NCBI GenBank assembly: GCA_019279435.1
Contig: JAAALK010000287.1
Coordinates: 29,636,162-29,700,161, forward strand
Direction of reading: 5' to 3'
DNA: 64,000 nucleotides
Source: Zizania palustris
Taxonomy: Eukaryota > Streptophyta > Magnoliopsida > Poales > Poaceae
The notes below the pieces were generated by a model. It was not told the origin of the DNA. It searched no databases and worked only from the letters and a program-made list of their open reading frames with translations. Shown here in pieces: positions 11,701 through 23,515 of this stretch (its first letter is position 1; each line of letters starts with the position of its first letter). The position numbers were made by a program, and so were the translations under genes.

Positions 11701-12363
11701 AAAAGAAGTTAATGGGAAATATGTCACCCAATTTGGGGAAGTTAAGCACCAATCTAATTGAATCAAAAGTGGATTCCTTTGCATATTACTCCAAGTAAAC
11801 CTTCTGCCTGATAAAGGGGTCTCTAGAAGACCAAATTGAGAGATCCAATCATTGAATTTTTCTGATAGGGACATCTGTCCCCCTGGCTTATTTCTGTTAT
11901 GTTGGAATCTGTATAAATTGAAATCTCCAACAAACATCCAACATATTGTAGAGCTAATTTGTAAAGAGAATAACCAATTTAGGAAAATTGACCTTTGTGG
12001 TTCCCTACATGGCCCATAAATTGTAGTAAGACGCCAATATTCATTATCATTTACTGAGTTGAATTCTATGGTAATGTGAAAAGCATTGCTTGATAAAATC
12101 TGCCCTTTCAAACGAGAACCGTTCCATCCAACCAAGATTCCTCCTGAAGCCCCCACAGAAGGCACAACTGCATATTTGTCGAATCTTTTTGGTGCAATTT
12201 TTCTAACCATTGAATGATCTATCACTTCCAATTTTGTCTCCTGAAGGCAATAAATGACGTATGACTTATCCGCTAGCATCGACCTAACTGCCATCTTTTT
12301 TTCCCGCGCATGTAAACCTCTAATGTTCCAATTGAACACATTCCACTTTAATTTTTTGGACAT
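8764..12363 (-). pseudogene. LINE ORF2: endonuclease-reverse transcriptase-zf-RVT, frame-broken
   Basis: Four adjoining frames on the minus strand together cover a plant LINE ORF2. 12363-11182 is the apurinic-type endonuclease, with WNIRGL, CLQETKLE, VGDFNLYR and SDHTPCLIQ. 11161-10190 holds the RT with KAPGPDGFNGLFYK, DYRPISLVNFG, KLDFEKAFD, GVRQGDPLSPILF and the catalytic YADD. 10178-9507 is the RT thumb region. 9543-8764 is the zf-RVT tail (KVFFWLLLHDRLNTKDML and a Cys/His cluster). Each junction changes frame, so at least three indels inactivate it. Confidence 0.92.
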
Positions 12364-12595
12364 AACGCGACGATAGACTTAGCCACATCCATAGCCAAGC
12401 TAGTGGAGTTAAAGTGCTGGATAATACAATAAGGTAACATTGTGCAAACGGTAATTAAACATAACAGAGGATAAGTCCCCAATGATAGTCGGGTCCTAGA
12501 CCCCCCCTTGAACCAAAAGCAAACCATGCTGAACAACCCCAACTAGATAACTAGACCAACTTGAATCGACTCCTTCCTCCCCGGTCCTTGATCTT
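12364..12595 (-). other. LINE spacer between ORF1 and ORF2
   Basis: About 230 bp with stops in all minus-strand frames and no domain. Confidence 0.6.
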
Positions 12596-14447
12596 TTATT
12601 CTGCTTCATGAGTCTTATCTTGCTCTCCCCTTGGTGTGATTCGCAGGACACCTTCAAGTGTAGCTGCCTGATCCTTTAAACCTGCCATTTGTTCTTCAAG
12701 GAACCCACATAAGTGTGTTGCCATAAATTTGATTTGCTCAATATTTAAATTTGCGTGCAACCTACCCGCTGAAGTTGCTTGGATAAGGTCTTTCAACGAG
12801 GGCTGATCTGGGAGACAGACAGCTTTCCCCTTGTCCAAATTCCTTGAACCTCCCTGCACAGAAGTATAAATTGAATGCTGTTCTAGTGCATCTGTTCTGA
12901 AACCCAATTTTCTTGCTCTAATTCTAGCACTACGTCGTAAACCAATATCAGAGATTGGTGCATTGGTTCTTACCGGGTTACTGTTTTCTGGTGCAGAGGA
13001 TTCTGAGGCTGCCGAGACCCTCGGCCTGCGCTTGTAGACCAGTGTGATTTCTGGACGGCGGAAATTGATCTGTGTGGCCACCCTTGTTTGCTCCTCTTGG
13101 CAGCCCCCGGATCCAGAATGCAGCATGACCACATTGTTTATGCTAGAGCCAGACATTAAGCTTGAGCTGCTTGCTAAAGTATTTGATAAACCTGAAATCT
13201 GTATACTTATCTCTTCTTGCTGTTGCTCGACATGTGGCTGGAGTGCTTGTTCTTCTGGCCAAGGCTCCCACCCCTGATTCCCTCCAAAGAGAGCTTCATT
13301 CAAATCTTGCTGAGGAACTGGAGCTGGATGAGGAAACAGATCCATCCCCCCTTGCCACATCTGATCATTAACCCATTGTTGGACCCAAGCTGACTCTCCT
13401 TGAAAAACCTCCCCATTGAAAGGATGTGGGTTTCCCCCATTAGGAGGAAGGTCATCCTCATCCCCTGGGAATCCATCGGCTAACTCATTGTTCAGTATGT
13501 AACACGGGAAAGTCCAAGATCTCCCTTCTCCATCCATTGAGTGACAAAGTTTTATTGTGATGCTTCTAGGAATATCAATTGTACTGTCCACTAACACCTT
13601 AAGCAGAACCCTAGACAGACTGTTGTCTTCTGCAAACCAGTAAAGCAGTTTTCCAAAAGAAGAGACTATTTGTTCCAAGAAGCTAAATTCTTTAAAGTCT
13701 AGGGGAAATGCAAGAAACATGATCCAAGCAACTCGGGTAGCGGGAGAGTTTCTATGGTTTATGGCTTCATCATGCTTCACAAATGAAATCAACCTATCAC
13801 CAATCCAATACGGACCTGAAGACACCAAATTATCCCTATAGAAAATGCCTCCAAGCTTAAATATCCCAATCCCTATTGGGTAGACACAGTACCTCTGAAC
13901 CTGAAGATGCAGAATATTTGTGATATGATGATGAATCATTTGGAGTAACTCTTGCCTCTCCATCAGCCCAAGATGGTTATCACACATTGCAATGGCCAAA
14001 TCTTCATTTCTTTTGATCTGTTGCCCTGACAACGTGACCACTGTTCTTCTCCTCCTCAGCTCCCCCCTCCATCCGAGAGAATGCCTCCTCTTGGAACGTA
14101 GAATATGGGATCTACCGGGAAGTTGGCCATCTCCGGGCTCGAGCCAGCTCCCAGATTGCCTTCCAAGGCTTGCAGAACCGGCACTGCCGAGAGTGGCACT
14201 AAGCCAAGTGCTGGAGGTTTGGAGGAAGAACGATGGGAAAGCGAAGGTGGCTGGGAGCGTGAGGGCTTGGGCACCCAACGATTGCTCGGCAGCTTCCAGG
14301 ATAAGCACCGAGAGCATGCATGTCCCTGGAGGAAACAACAATATGGAATAGCCGAGCCCCTCAAAGATTTCTTCATGCGAAAGCTAGCCACCCCCTGTGG
14401 TCTAGCCTCTGAAACTCTATTGCATGCAGCTCTGCTCGGACGTAAAC

Positions 14448-17400
14448 TGTAACACCCCAGATTTTCAACACAATAAAAATATTATTAAATTCAATTTATT
14501 GGAATTATTATTTCAGAAAATACTTTTAATACTCTTTATACCCTTTTGAACTACAACATAGAGTAGATGACCAAATTAGGAGGTGAAACTTTTTGTATAA
14601 GCTCCTAAGACCAAAATATAATTTTGGGAATTTTTATAGATTTTTACCAAGCTTGGAGGGAGCCCTATTATTTTAAATCAATTTCTACAATTATTTTTAA
14701 TCAGAAAACCCTGGAAAACAGTATTGGGCCGTTTCCCCCTCCCTTCTCTCTCTCCCGGCCGGCCCAGCCCACTCCCACCCGCGCGCGCCTTCTGACCAGT
14801 GGAGCCCACCCGTCAGTGAGCCCCTCTCCTCTCACGCGCGCACCCGACGCCTTGGCCCCACCTGTCGGCGCCAACTTTCTCCCCTCGCACCCGAGCCCGA
14901 CCCCACCCGTCAGTCGCCCGTTCGCTCGCTCGCGCTCACTGGCTTGTGGCCCCCTGTCGTCAGAATCGTCTTCAACCCCGCGCCAGCCCCCCCCCCTAAT
15001 CCCGCCGGCGAAGACTTCGCCTCGGATCCCCTCGCCGGTTCCCCCTTCCGTTAAACCGAGCCCGTCATTAACTTCCCCGAGCCCCGCCGGTCATTTAAGC
15101 ACGTTAATGCGCGCGTTTAAGTCCCTGGACCGCCCTCACGCGCACGGTTGCGCCATCGCCGGCGAGTTAAAGCCCTCCTCGGCTTTCCTTGCATGCGGTG
15201 CCCGTTAACCCCCCCGCCGGACCCTATTTAACCCCCCCTGCCCTCCACCGCGTTCGGTCCACGCTTCAATTCTCACTCAGAACGAACAGAGCGCCCCTCC
15301 TTCGCCTTTGAGCATTTTCCCCCTGCTTCGCCTCCGTCGACCCCTCGCCGTCGCCTCGGACCACCCCGGCCCTCGCCTCCGCCACCGTCGTGACCGCCAA
15401 GACGTCCCCTACCTCGGCCACGTCCCCGCCGGTCAAGGAGATCGCCGGAACCCCATCGCCGACGAGGAGCCCGAAGCGCTTCGCCGTCTACCCTCGCCGC
15501 CGACCACTTCCCGTCGACCCCTCGCCTCGCCTAAGGTACCGTCATGACCGCCGTAGTGCCCTCTTTCCATTTCTAGGATTAGCTAGGACCGCCGTCGCTC
15601 GCCGTGGCCGCTGGCCCGCTCGCCGTCGTCGGAGAAGACGACCGGCACGGGTCGAGTACCCGTGCCGTGTCGGATCTGATCTCGACCGTGCGATCGCGAT
15701 CGGACGACGCGCGTGAGTCCACGTACGCGATCTAATCCGCACCGTCGGATCTGGTCAAAGCGGTATGTTTTAATCTCGCGCGTTGGTTTTCATTTAAACC
15801 CGCCGGGCGATCTCGTGCGTCCACGTGGTACCCCTTCGCACGTTTTAATCCTGGCCGTCCGTTATCACTTAACCCTCCCGCCTCGCTCTCGCGCGTTGGA
15901 TCTGGATCCAACGGTCCAGATCGACCCGGCGCACGCGCACAGTGCGCGGGTTCACCGTGGGCCTGGCTCACCGTGGACCCGAGAGGTTTAAAATTTGAAA
16001 ATAAATTCCAGAAATGCTTTTAAACTTGTAAAATTCATATCTAATGCATTTGGACTCTAAAAATTGCCATTCCAATTTTAGAAAATTCATAAAATTATTC
16101 TCTACATGTTTAGGCAATAAAAACAGTAGGTTTATTTGGACATTTTCATGTTTATTTAAATAAGTATTCAAATGCCCTTAGGATTTAAATGTGAATTTCA
16201 ATATTTAAATTCCAGAAAAATTGTATAATTGTCCTTTACTGTTAAACACTAAAACCACTAGGTTTCCTATAAATCATTTGAATTAATTGGTTAGAAAACT
16301 CAATGTAGGGTTGTGCCCATTTAAAAAAAAAACCTTTTATGAAAAACAATGATTTATTTGGATTCACTTTAAATTAATGGAGGAATAAATTTCAGAACCC
16401 TAATATCTGAATTTATTTTATTTATAATCAAGCCAACTTAAACTTATGAGTTTATAATGTAATGTTATACTGTTTGATTAAGATGTCATGTTCTTTTATT
16501 TTACTTTATATTAAAAAGACTACGACGTCGCCGAGGAGCCGGAGTACTTCCCCGAAGTCCCTCCCTCTCCCTTTGCTGAACAAGGCAAGTCACCAAACAA
16601 TTCTTTTGAGCATATTGAACCCATGTCTGAATTGACTATCGCTAAAACACATAGGTTATGTATATGCATTAGTCAAATGAACCCTTACATTATATTTATT
16701 TAGGATCCCCCGACCTTGATGTGCAACCCAAGCCATGCTATCTCGCCTAACCTCCTTGTCACCATATGATCAATGATATTAGCTAGTGTCCAATGTATTG
16801 GCACGGCCGCTATAGGATAAAAATGAGTCGTAGTGAAATGGTTCTGCTATATGATCCCGTTACTTCTTATCCTTGGAAATTCTGTTGGTGATGAGTCATG
16901 GTTGTGAGTGTATGCATGGTGGGTTCCGGGTGCAAGCTAGGGCATTGGTCAGTCGCACCCGGGGCACTATAAGGACCGGTCTGAGGGATCCGTTGCAATA
17001 CACTTACGTACTAACCACAAGTCTAGTGGGTAAGTCCTAACTAAGGTATGGGTTGTTCCAAACCGAGGCCACCACTTGGAGATGGGTCAAGTTGCACCTG
17101 CGGGTGACTTGTACCAATGTGGCGCAAAAGGGGGTGCGACGTTAGCCGGGATGCGGCCCGGCGCGCCGGCGAAACCTAGAGCGGTGGTTATCGCTTGGAA
17201 CATCTCATATTGAGGTTTTGGCACGAGTTCCCGTGAAATGGGTCATCTCGTTGAGATGAGTGCGTGCCTTGTGGGTACAGTAGTACATCTCTGATCAGAG
17301 TCTTAAATCTTTTCGAAAAGCCGAGCCCACGGTCAAGGGCGGGTTGCGTGACATCCCCCAGTTAGTTTACTTGAATATGGATGTGCATGTTGTTTGTCAT

Positions 17401-17882
17401 GTAAGGACCGTTGTGCGAGGAGGTAAAACGTACTCCTCGAGTTAGTTGATGTTGATGATGCTCATGTTTACTTTCCGCATGATTAAAATATGATTACACT
17501 AAATGCCACAACTACAATTGCTTTATCCCGCATTGTTAGCCTTTATCCTTCCTTGTTTATTATCCTGCATTATTATTTGCATTTGCGGTGGCTTGTTGAG
17601 TACTTTTTGTACTCATACCCGTTGGACCCCACAGAGGATGCTTATCTTGAAGACGGTCTGGAGTAGCAACCCAGTCAAGAAGAAGAATCCTGAAGAAGAA
17701 GTTCGTCATGCCGTTTTCTTATTATTTTACTCTACTGTTTTATTAAAACAATGATGTAATAAATATGGTCTGCGTACCATGAACAATGTCGTATGTACGG
17801 TTGTCGCATGATGAACCTCTTGTATTATTGTTTTTCTTATGAAATTCAATAAAGTCTCGATTTGATAAATCGGGGCGTCACA
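14448..17882 (+). repeat. gypsy 5' LTR
   Basis: 3435 bp. It has a GC-rich first half (14750-15980) with many short open frames and an AT-rich second half. It ends GGGGCGTCACA just before the primer-binding site. Small frames inside, for example at 14624-15208 and 15390-15716, recur in the other LTR and are not treated as genes. Confidence 0.93.
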
Positions 17883-17885
17883 AGA

Positions 17886-17900
17886 TGGTATCAGAGCCGA
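17886..17900 (+). promoter_or_regulatory. gypsy primer-binding site
   Basis: TGGTATCAGAGCC lies four bases after the LTR end and is complementary to initiator Met-tRNA. Confidence 0.88.
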
Positions 17901-18020
17901 CTTGACTGTAGGAAGCCAAACAGACCCGCCTAGCCATTAGCCACAGGAAATTATTTCTTGAAAATCTACTTCATAAACTTTGTTCCTCTCCTCACTTTTA
18001 TTCAACTTACTGTTTTGTAG

Positions 18021-18800
18021 ATGCCAGTCTACCAAGTCCACAGCTACTGCCGCCACTATGAGGGCTTCGTCCGGGAGCTCCGCATGATGCTTACCTTCCT
18101 CGGGTTCCTCTTCGAACCCGAATTTCAAGGAGTCTACCCCGACGAGTTCGCCGGGCCTTGCGACGTCTCCCTCACCGTCCATGGCTCCGGAGAACATCTG
18201 CCGCCCTACACCACCGCACTTGGAGGCCCGACTTTCGACGTCGCGTGCCAACGAGTCGCCCTCCAGGCCCTCATGGAGCTGAGGATGATCTACGACGATC
18301 GTCTTCAGAACTCATCCTTCCGGCTTGTGCCGAAGCGTACTCCCGGAGCCCACCGTAGTATCTACCTCGGAGTTCACTCCGTGCGTGATCCGGTCATGGC
18401 CCGGCAGTCGCGTCTTCTGCAGGCCATGGATGATCTCCACACCGAGGCGGTGCTCGACGCCGACGAGCACCATGAGGCGGTTGCGTTTCTTCGTGAAGAA
18501 ACGAAGAACCTGATCCAGCAGAACGGCGAGCTGCAGCGCAAGATCATGGAGCTGCAGAAGGACATCGCGGAGATGGTTCCTCTTCTTCCAAGGAAGAAGA
18601 AGCCTATCCGTGAGCCCCTCCCTCGCCCCAAGAGGATCCCGCCACGACCCTCCCCCGCCAGGCCTTCCACCAGTGCCCCTACACCACGCCCCGGCCTCGT
18701 CTCCGACTCCATCATCGAGAATTTTCTCGAGCCCACCATCCCTCTGGAGCCGCGCACTCGTGGTTCCGAGAGCACGGAGACCGCCTCCGGTGGCGAGTAG
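18021..18800 (+). CDS. gypsy extra ORF upstream of gag (ORF0), unknown function
   Basis: An intact 259-aa frame with ATG at 18021 and stop at 18798-18800, on the same strand as gag and 206 bp before the gag ATG. The first roughly 130 residues look globular (CRHYEGFVRELRMML near the start). Residues about 135-195 are heptad-like and charged (LREETKNLIQQNGELQRKI), suggesting a coiled coil. The rest is Pro/Arg-rich with KKKPIREPLPRPKRIPPRP, a possible nuclear signal. I recognise no catalytic motif. Extra ORFs in this position are known in some rice gypsy families, but their role is unknown to me. It being open while pol is broken fits a young copy. Confidence 0.75.
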   Translation: MPVYQVHSYCRHYEGFVRELRMMLTFLGFLFEPEFQGVYPDEFAGPCDVSLTVHGSGEHLPPYTTALGGPTFDVACQRVALQALMELRMIYDDRLQNSSFRLVPKRTPGAHRSIYLGVHSVRDPVMARQSRLLQAMDDLHTEAVLDADEHHEAVAFLREETKNLIQQNGELQRKIMELQKDIAEMVPLLPRKKKPIREPLPRPKRIPPRPSPARPSTSAPTPRPGLVSDSIIENFLEPTIPLEPRTRGSESTETASGGE

Positions 18801-19006
18801 GCGTTAGGAGACGCGAAGATTTAATAAAAATCATTATTTTGTATGTGGTGCTACCCGCAACGAGTGTGTTGTGGGTAGAATAAGAACTTGATTGTAATGG
18901 ACTATTTATACCACTTGATATATTTGTGTGCTTGAATGCTACATGTTAAATTTTAGTTGTATTACTGTTTCGTCATCTTTTGTTTCCTCACTTGGATATT
19001 CAGAAG

Positions 19007-21094
19007 ATGACCGGCCACCAGAACACCGGCTCCAACAACGGAGCAGGAGGAAGCCGAGATGCACCTGAGGGAGTTGTACCCAACTGGGGTGCGACAGGCC
19101 CACGTCAGTCTGGGTCGCCTTCCGCCAATCACCCCACCTTGGCGGAAATGATGGCGAACCAGAATCATCTGATCACCGCCCTCCTCACCCAAATGCAGCA
19201 CCAACAGGCTCAGTTGGACCGTCTGCAGAACGGGGAGCCCGCCCCTCGCGCACCAGCACCCGCGGCCGCTCCGCAACTCTCCGAGTTCTTGCGCGTACGC
19301 CCGCCCATCTTCTCGAGCACGACCAACCCGATGGAGGCCGGAGATTGGCTCCACACCATCGAGAAGAAGCTCGATCTCCTCCCCTGCACAGACCGGGAGC
19401 GAGTGGCCTTCGCCACTCATCAGCTCCAGGGTCCCGCCGCTGAGTGGTGGGACAACTATCGCGCGACCCAGCCAGAGGGCCACATGGTGACTTGGGCGGA
19501 GTTCACCATCGCCTTCCGCGCCGCCCACGTCCCCGCCGGTGTCATCGCGGTCAAGCAGCAGGAGTTCCGCGACCTGCAGCAGGGCAACCGGACTGTCATG
19601 GAGTACCTCCATGAGTTCAACCGCCTCGCTCGCTACGCACCGGAGGAAGTGCGCACCGACGCCCTCCGCCAAGCCAAGTTCCTAAGGGGACTTAAGGATG
19701 AGCTGTCCATCCAGCTCGTCGCCGCCGACTTCGCCGACTTCCAGCGGCTTGTCAACAAAGCGCTCATCCAAGAGACTGAGCAGAACAAGCTGGACCTCAA
19801 GAAGAGGAAGATGATCGCCTTCAAGCATCAGCAGGCGAACACCCAGAGGCCCCGCTTCGTCCCTCCGCCACCAGCGCCCGCCTACCATCCTCGACCCGCC
19901 TACAGGCCACCTCATGCAGCCGGTGGATCCAACGCCGGGCATCCTCGCCCCGCTCCACCAGCTCCGACCGCTCAGTCGGCACCAGCCGCCAAAGCCCCGA
20001 TCTTGAGGGATCGTCAAGGAAGGCCGGTTGTCTGCTTCAACTGCCGCAAGGAAGGGCACTATTCGCACCAGTGTCCTCACCCCAAGCAGAACCAAGGCGC
20101 AGCACCCCACCAGGCCGTACGCGCCCGCATCAACCACGTCAGCGCGGAAGAAGCTCAGGAGGCTCCTGAAGTCGTACTCGGTACGTTTACTATGAATTCC
20201 GTACCGGCCGTCATATTATTTGACTCTGGAGCAACCCACTCCTTTGTCTCGGAAGATTTTGCTAAAACAAACAATCTGGATGTGCTCCCTCTACCAATTC
20301 CCATGGTGATTGCCACCCCCGGCAATAGGACCTCAGCTCGCTTCTACAGCCCTAAGGTTCAACTTGACATCCAAGGAGTGCTGTTTCGGGCCGAGCCTGT
20401 CCTTATCCAATGCACCGGACTCGACCTTATTCTGGGTATGGATTGGTTGATGAAGCACAAGGGAGTAATCGACTGTGCCAACAAGTCCGTCACGGTGACC
20501 AGTCCTGAAGGCGTAACCGTCACCTTCCAGATGGCCAGTCGCAAACCACTCGGAGCGTCCCTTCGCTCAATAGCTCTTGAAGAGGTGCCAATAGTCAAGG
20601 AGTTTGCAGACGTTTTCCCTGAAGATCTGCCCGGAATGCCTCCCAAACGGGACATCGAATTCAGAATCGAGCTTGTCCCGGGGACCACTCCAATCTCCAA
20701 ACGCCCATACCGAATGGCCGCCAATGAACTAGCCGAAGTCAAGAGCAACATCGAAGACCTTGAGCAGAAAGGTTACATCCGACCAAGTACCTCACCTTGG
20801 GGTGCACCGGTCATATTTGCCATGAAGAAGGACAAGACCAAGAGGATGTGCGTGGACTATAGAGCCTTGAGCGACGTAACCATCAAGAACAAGTACCCAT
20901 TGCCTCGGATCGACGACCTGTTCGATCAGCTGAAAGGATCCTCGGTGTTTTCCAAGATTGACCTCAGGTCGGGTTACCACCAGTTGAGGATCAGGGAGGA
21001 AGATATACCCAAGACTGCCTTCACCTCCCGCTATGGACTCTACGAGTACACTGTGATGTCGTTCGGACTCACGAATGCCCCGGCCTTTTCATGA
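19007..21094 (+). pseudogene. gypsy gag-protease-RT, N-terminal part of the polyprotein
   Basis: The ATG at 19007 is the first in frame. In order: a gag domain (about residues 90-270), a CCHC knuckle CFNCRKEGHYSHQC near 20033, an aspartic protease with LFDSGATHSFV near 20219, and RT blocks to about 21080 (RMCVDYRALSDVTIKNKYPL, KIDLRSGYHQLRI, SFGLTNAPA). The frame ends at TGA 21092-21094 in the middle of RT. The rest of RT begins at 21091 in another frame, consistent with loss of one base in the T-rich stretch near 21083-21091. Protein made from this copy would lack the RT active site. Confidence 0.9.
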
Positions 21095-23472
21095 ACATGA
21101 TGAACAATGTATTCATGGAGTTCTTGGACAAGTTCATCGTGGTATTCATCGACGATATTCTCGTTTACTCCAAGACCAAGGAGGAACACGAGACTCACCT
21201 CCGTCTGACCCTCGGAAAGCTAAGGGAGCAGCAACTGTACGCCAAATACAGCAAGTGCGATTTTTGGTCGTCTGAGGTGAAGTTCCTCGGTCATGTTATA
21301 TCCGCCGGAGGAATAGCAGTGGACCCAACCACCGTTGAAGCGGTTACCAACTGGCTGCAGCCAACGACCGTGACCGAGATCCGGAGTTTCCTCGGATTGG
21401 CCGGATACTACCGCCGGTTCATCGAGAATTTTTCCAAGATCGCCAAGCCGATGACCAGACTTCTGCAAAAAGAGGTGAAGTTTGATTGGACCCCCGACTG
21501 CGAAGAGAGCTTCCAGACTCTCAAGAAGAAGCTCGTGTCAGCCCCCATTCTGACTCTGCCAGACATCCGGAAAGACTTCCACGTCTACTGTGATGCCTCT
21601 CGCCAAGGATTGGGATGTGTCTTAATGCAAGAAGGGAAGGTGATATCCTATGCCTCCCGGCAGTTGAGACCGCATGAGCTGAACTACCCAACCCACGACC
21701 TGGAACTAGCAGCCGTGGTTCATGCCTTGAAGATATGGAGACATTACCTTGTGGGAAATCGGTGTGAGGTCTTCACCGACCACAAGAGTCTCAAGTACAT
21801 ATTCACCCAACCAGATCTGAACCTCAGGCAAAGGAGATGGTTGGAACTGATCAAGGATTACGACTTGGGCATCCATTATCATCCAGGCAAAGCGAATGTG
21901 GTGGCAGACGCCCTTAGTCGAAAAGGGTACTGCAATGCCATCATGATTCAAGACCAGGCTCCTCTACTTTATAAAGAGATGGAAAGGCTAAACCTAGGGA
22001 TCACCACCCGAGAGTACCTCGCTGCCTTGGAGTCTCGGCCTGTCTTAATAGACCGGATCCGAGAGAAGCAGAAGGAAGACCCGGACATCCTGGAGATCCA
22101 GCAAAACATGAGGAAGGGTAAAGCCCCCGGATTCTCCGAGGACGAACATGGTACCGTCTGGTTCGGAAACCGAGTATGCGTACCCAACCTACCAGAGTTG
22201 AAGACTCTCATCCTTCAAGAAGCCCACGATACTCTATACTCCATTCACCCCGGGAGTACAAAGATGTACCAAGACCTGAAGGAAAAGTATTGGTGGGTCA
22301 GCATGAAGAGAGAGATAGCTGAGTATGTGGCCAAGTGCGACACATGCCGGCGAGTCAAGGCAGAGCATCAGAGACCTGCCGGACTGCTTCAACCCCTCAA
22401 AGTCCCCGAATGGAAGTGGGAAGAAATAGGAATGGACTTCATCACGGGACTGCCCAGGACCCAAGCTGGTCATGATTCTATCTGGGTGATCGTCGATCGA
22501 CTCACCAAGGTAGCCCACTTCGTTCCGGTCAAGACAACTTACACCGTCGCCAAGTTGGCTGAGTTGTACATGACCCGGATCGTGTGCCTCCACGGAGTTC
22601 CCAAGAAGATTGTATCTGACCGCGGGAGTCAGTTTACCTCCAAGTTTTGGAAGAACCTTCAAGAGGAACTCGGCACCCGGCTGAACTTTAGCACCGCCTA
22701 TCATCCACAGACCGACGGTCAAACCGAAAGGGTCAACCAGATATTGGAGGATATGCTTAGAGCTTGTGCTCTAGACTTTGGCGGAATGTGGGACAAGAAC
22801 TTACCTTATGCGGAGTTCTCCTACAACAACAGCTATCAGGCCAGCCTGCAAATGTCCCCGTTCGAAGCACTCTATGGGCGTAAGTGCAGAACGCCGTTGC
22901 TCTGGGATCAAACCGGAGAATCACAACTGTTCGGGACAGATTTATTGAGAGAAGCCGAAGAGAAAGTTAAGATCATAAGAGACCGACTGAAGGCAGCCCA
23001 ATCCAGACAAAAGAGCTACGCCGATAACCGTCGAAGAGATCTAGCCTTTGAGGAGGGTGATTATGTCTACCTCCGAGTCACTCCCCTCCGTGGCACTCAA
23101 AGGTTCAACATGAAAGGCAAACTAGCACCCCGCTACGTCGGACCTTTCCAGATCCTCCGTCGACAAGGAGAAGTGGCATATCAACTTGAACTGCCTCCAT
23201 CCTTGGCAGGCGTTCATGATGTGTTCCATGTCTCGCAGCTGAAGAAGTGTCTCCGTGTGCCCACCGAGCAAGCCGACCTTCAGCAGCTCAACGTCCAAGA
23301 AGACTTGACCTACATAGAAAGACCCGTCAAGATCTTGGAAACCAAGGAGAGAGTAACCAGAAGTCGCGTCGTCCGCTTCTGCAAAGTCCAATGGAACAAC
23401 CATCCCGCCGAAGAAGCCACTTGGGAAAAAGAAGACGAGCTGAAAGCCCAATACCCCGAGCTATTCGAGTAG
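21091..23472 (+). pseudogene. gypsy RT-RNase H-integrase-chromodomain, C-terminal part
   Basis: Open to TAG at 23470-23472. RT active site FIDDILVYSKT near 21145, RNase H with YCDASRQGLGCVLMQ near 21588, and integrase zinc finger HPGSTKMYQ...CDTCRR near 22245-22350. The integrase core has MDFITGLPRTQAG (first Asp), SDRGSQFTSKFW (second Asp) and HPQTDGQTERVNQ (Glu). A C-terminal chromodomain-like stretch follows at about 23300-23470 (VQWNNHPAEEATWEKEDEL). In chromoviruses this domain guides integration to marked chromatin. It is separated from gag-protease by a single frame break. Confidence 0.92.
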
Positions 23473-23494
23473 CGTTCCAATCTCGAGGACGAGA

Positions 23495-23515
23495 TTCTTG
23501 TAAGGGGGATAGGTT
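23495..23515 (+). other. gypsy polypurine tract
   Basis: The purine-rich run AAGGGGGATAGG lies just before the 3' LTR and is the expected plus-strand primer. Confidence 0.7.

Noticed and set aside
14624..15716. Pro/Arg-rich frames repeated at 23884-24784
   Set aside because: They lie in the GC-rich half of both gypsy LTRs, change frame by indels and have no domain.
17503..17754. 83-aa frame present in both LTRs
   Set aside because: Identity between copies only reflects the recent LTR duplication; no features of a protein gene.
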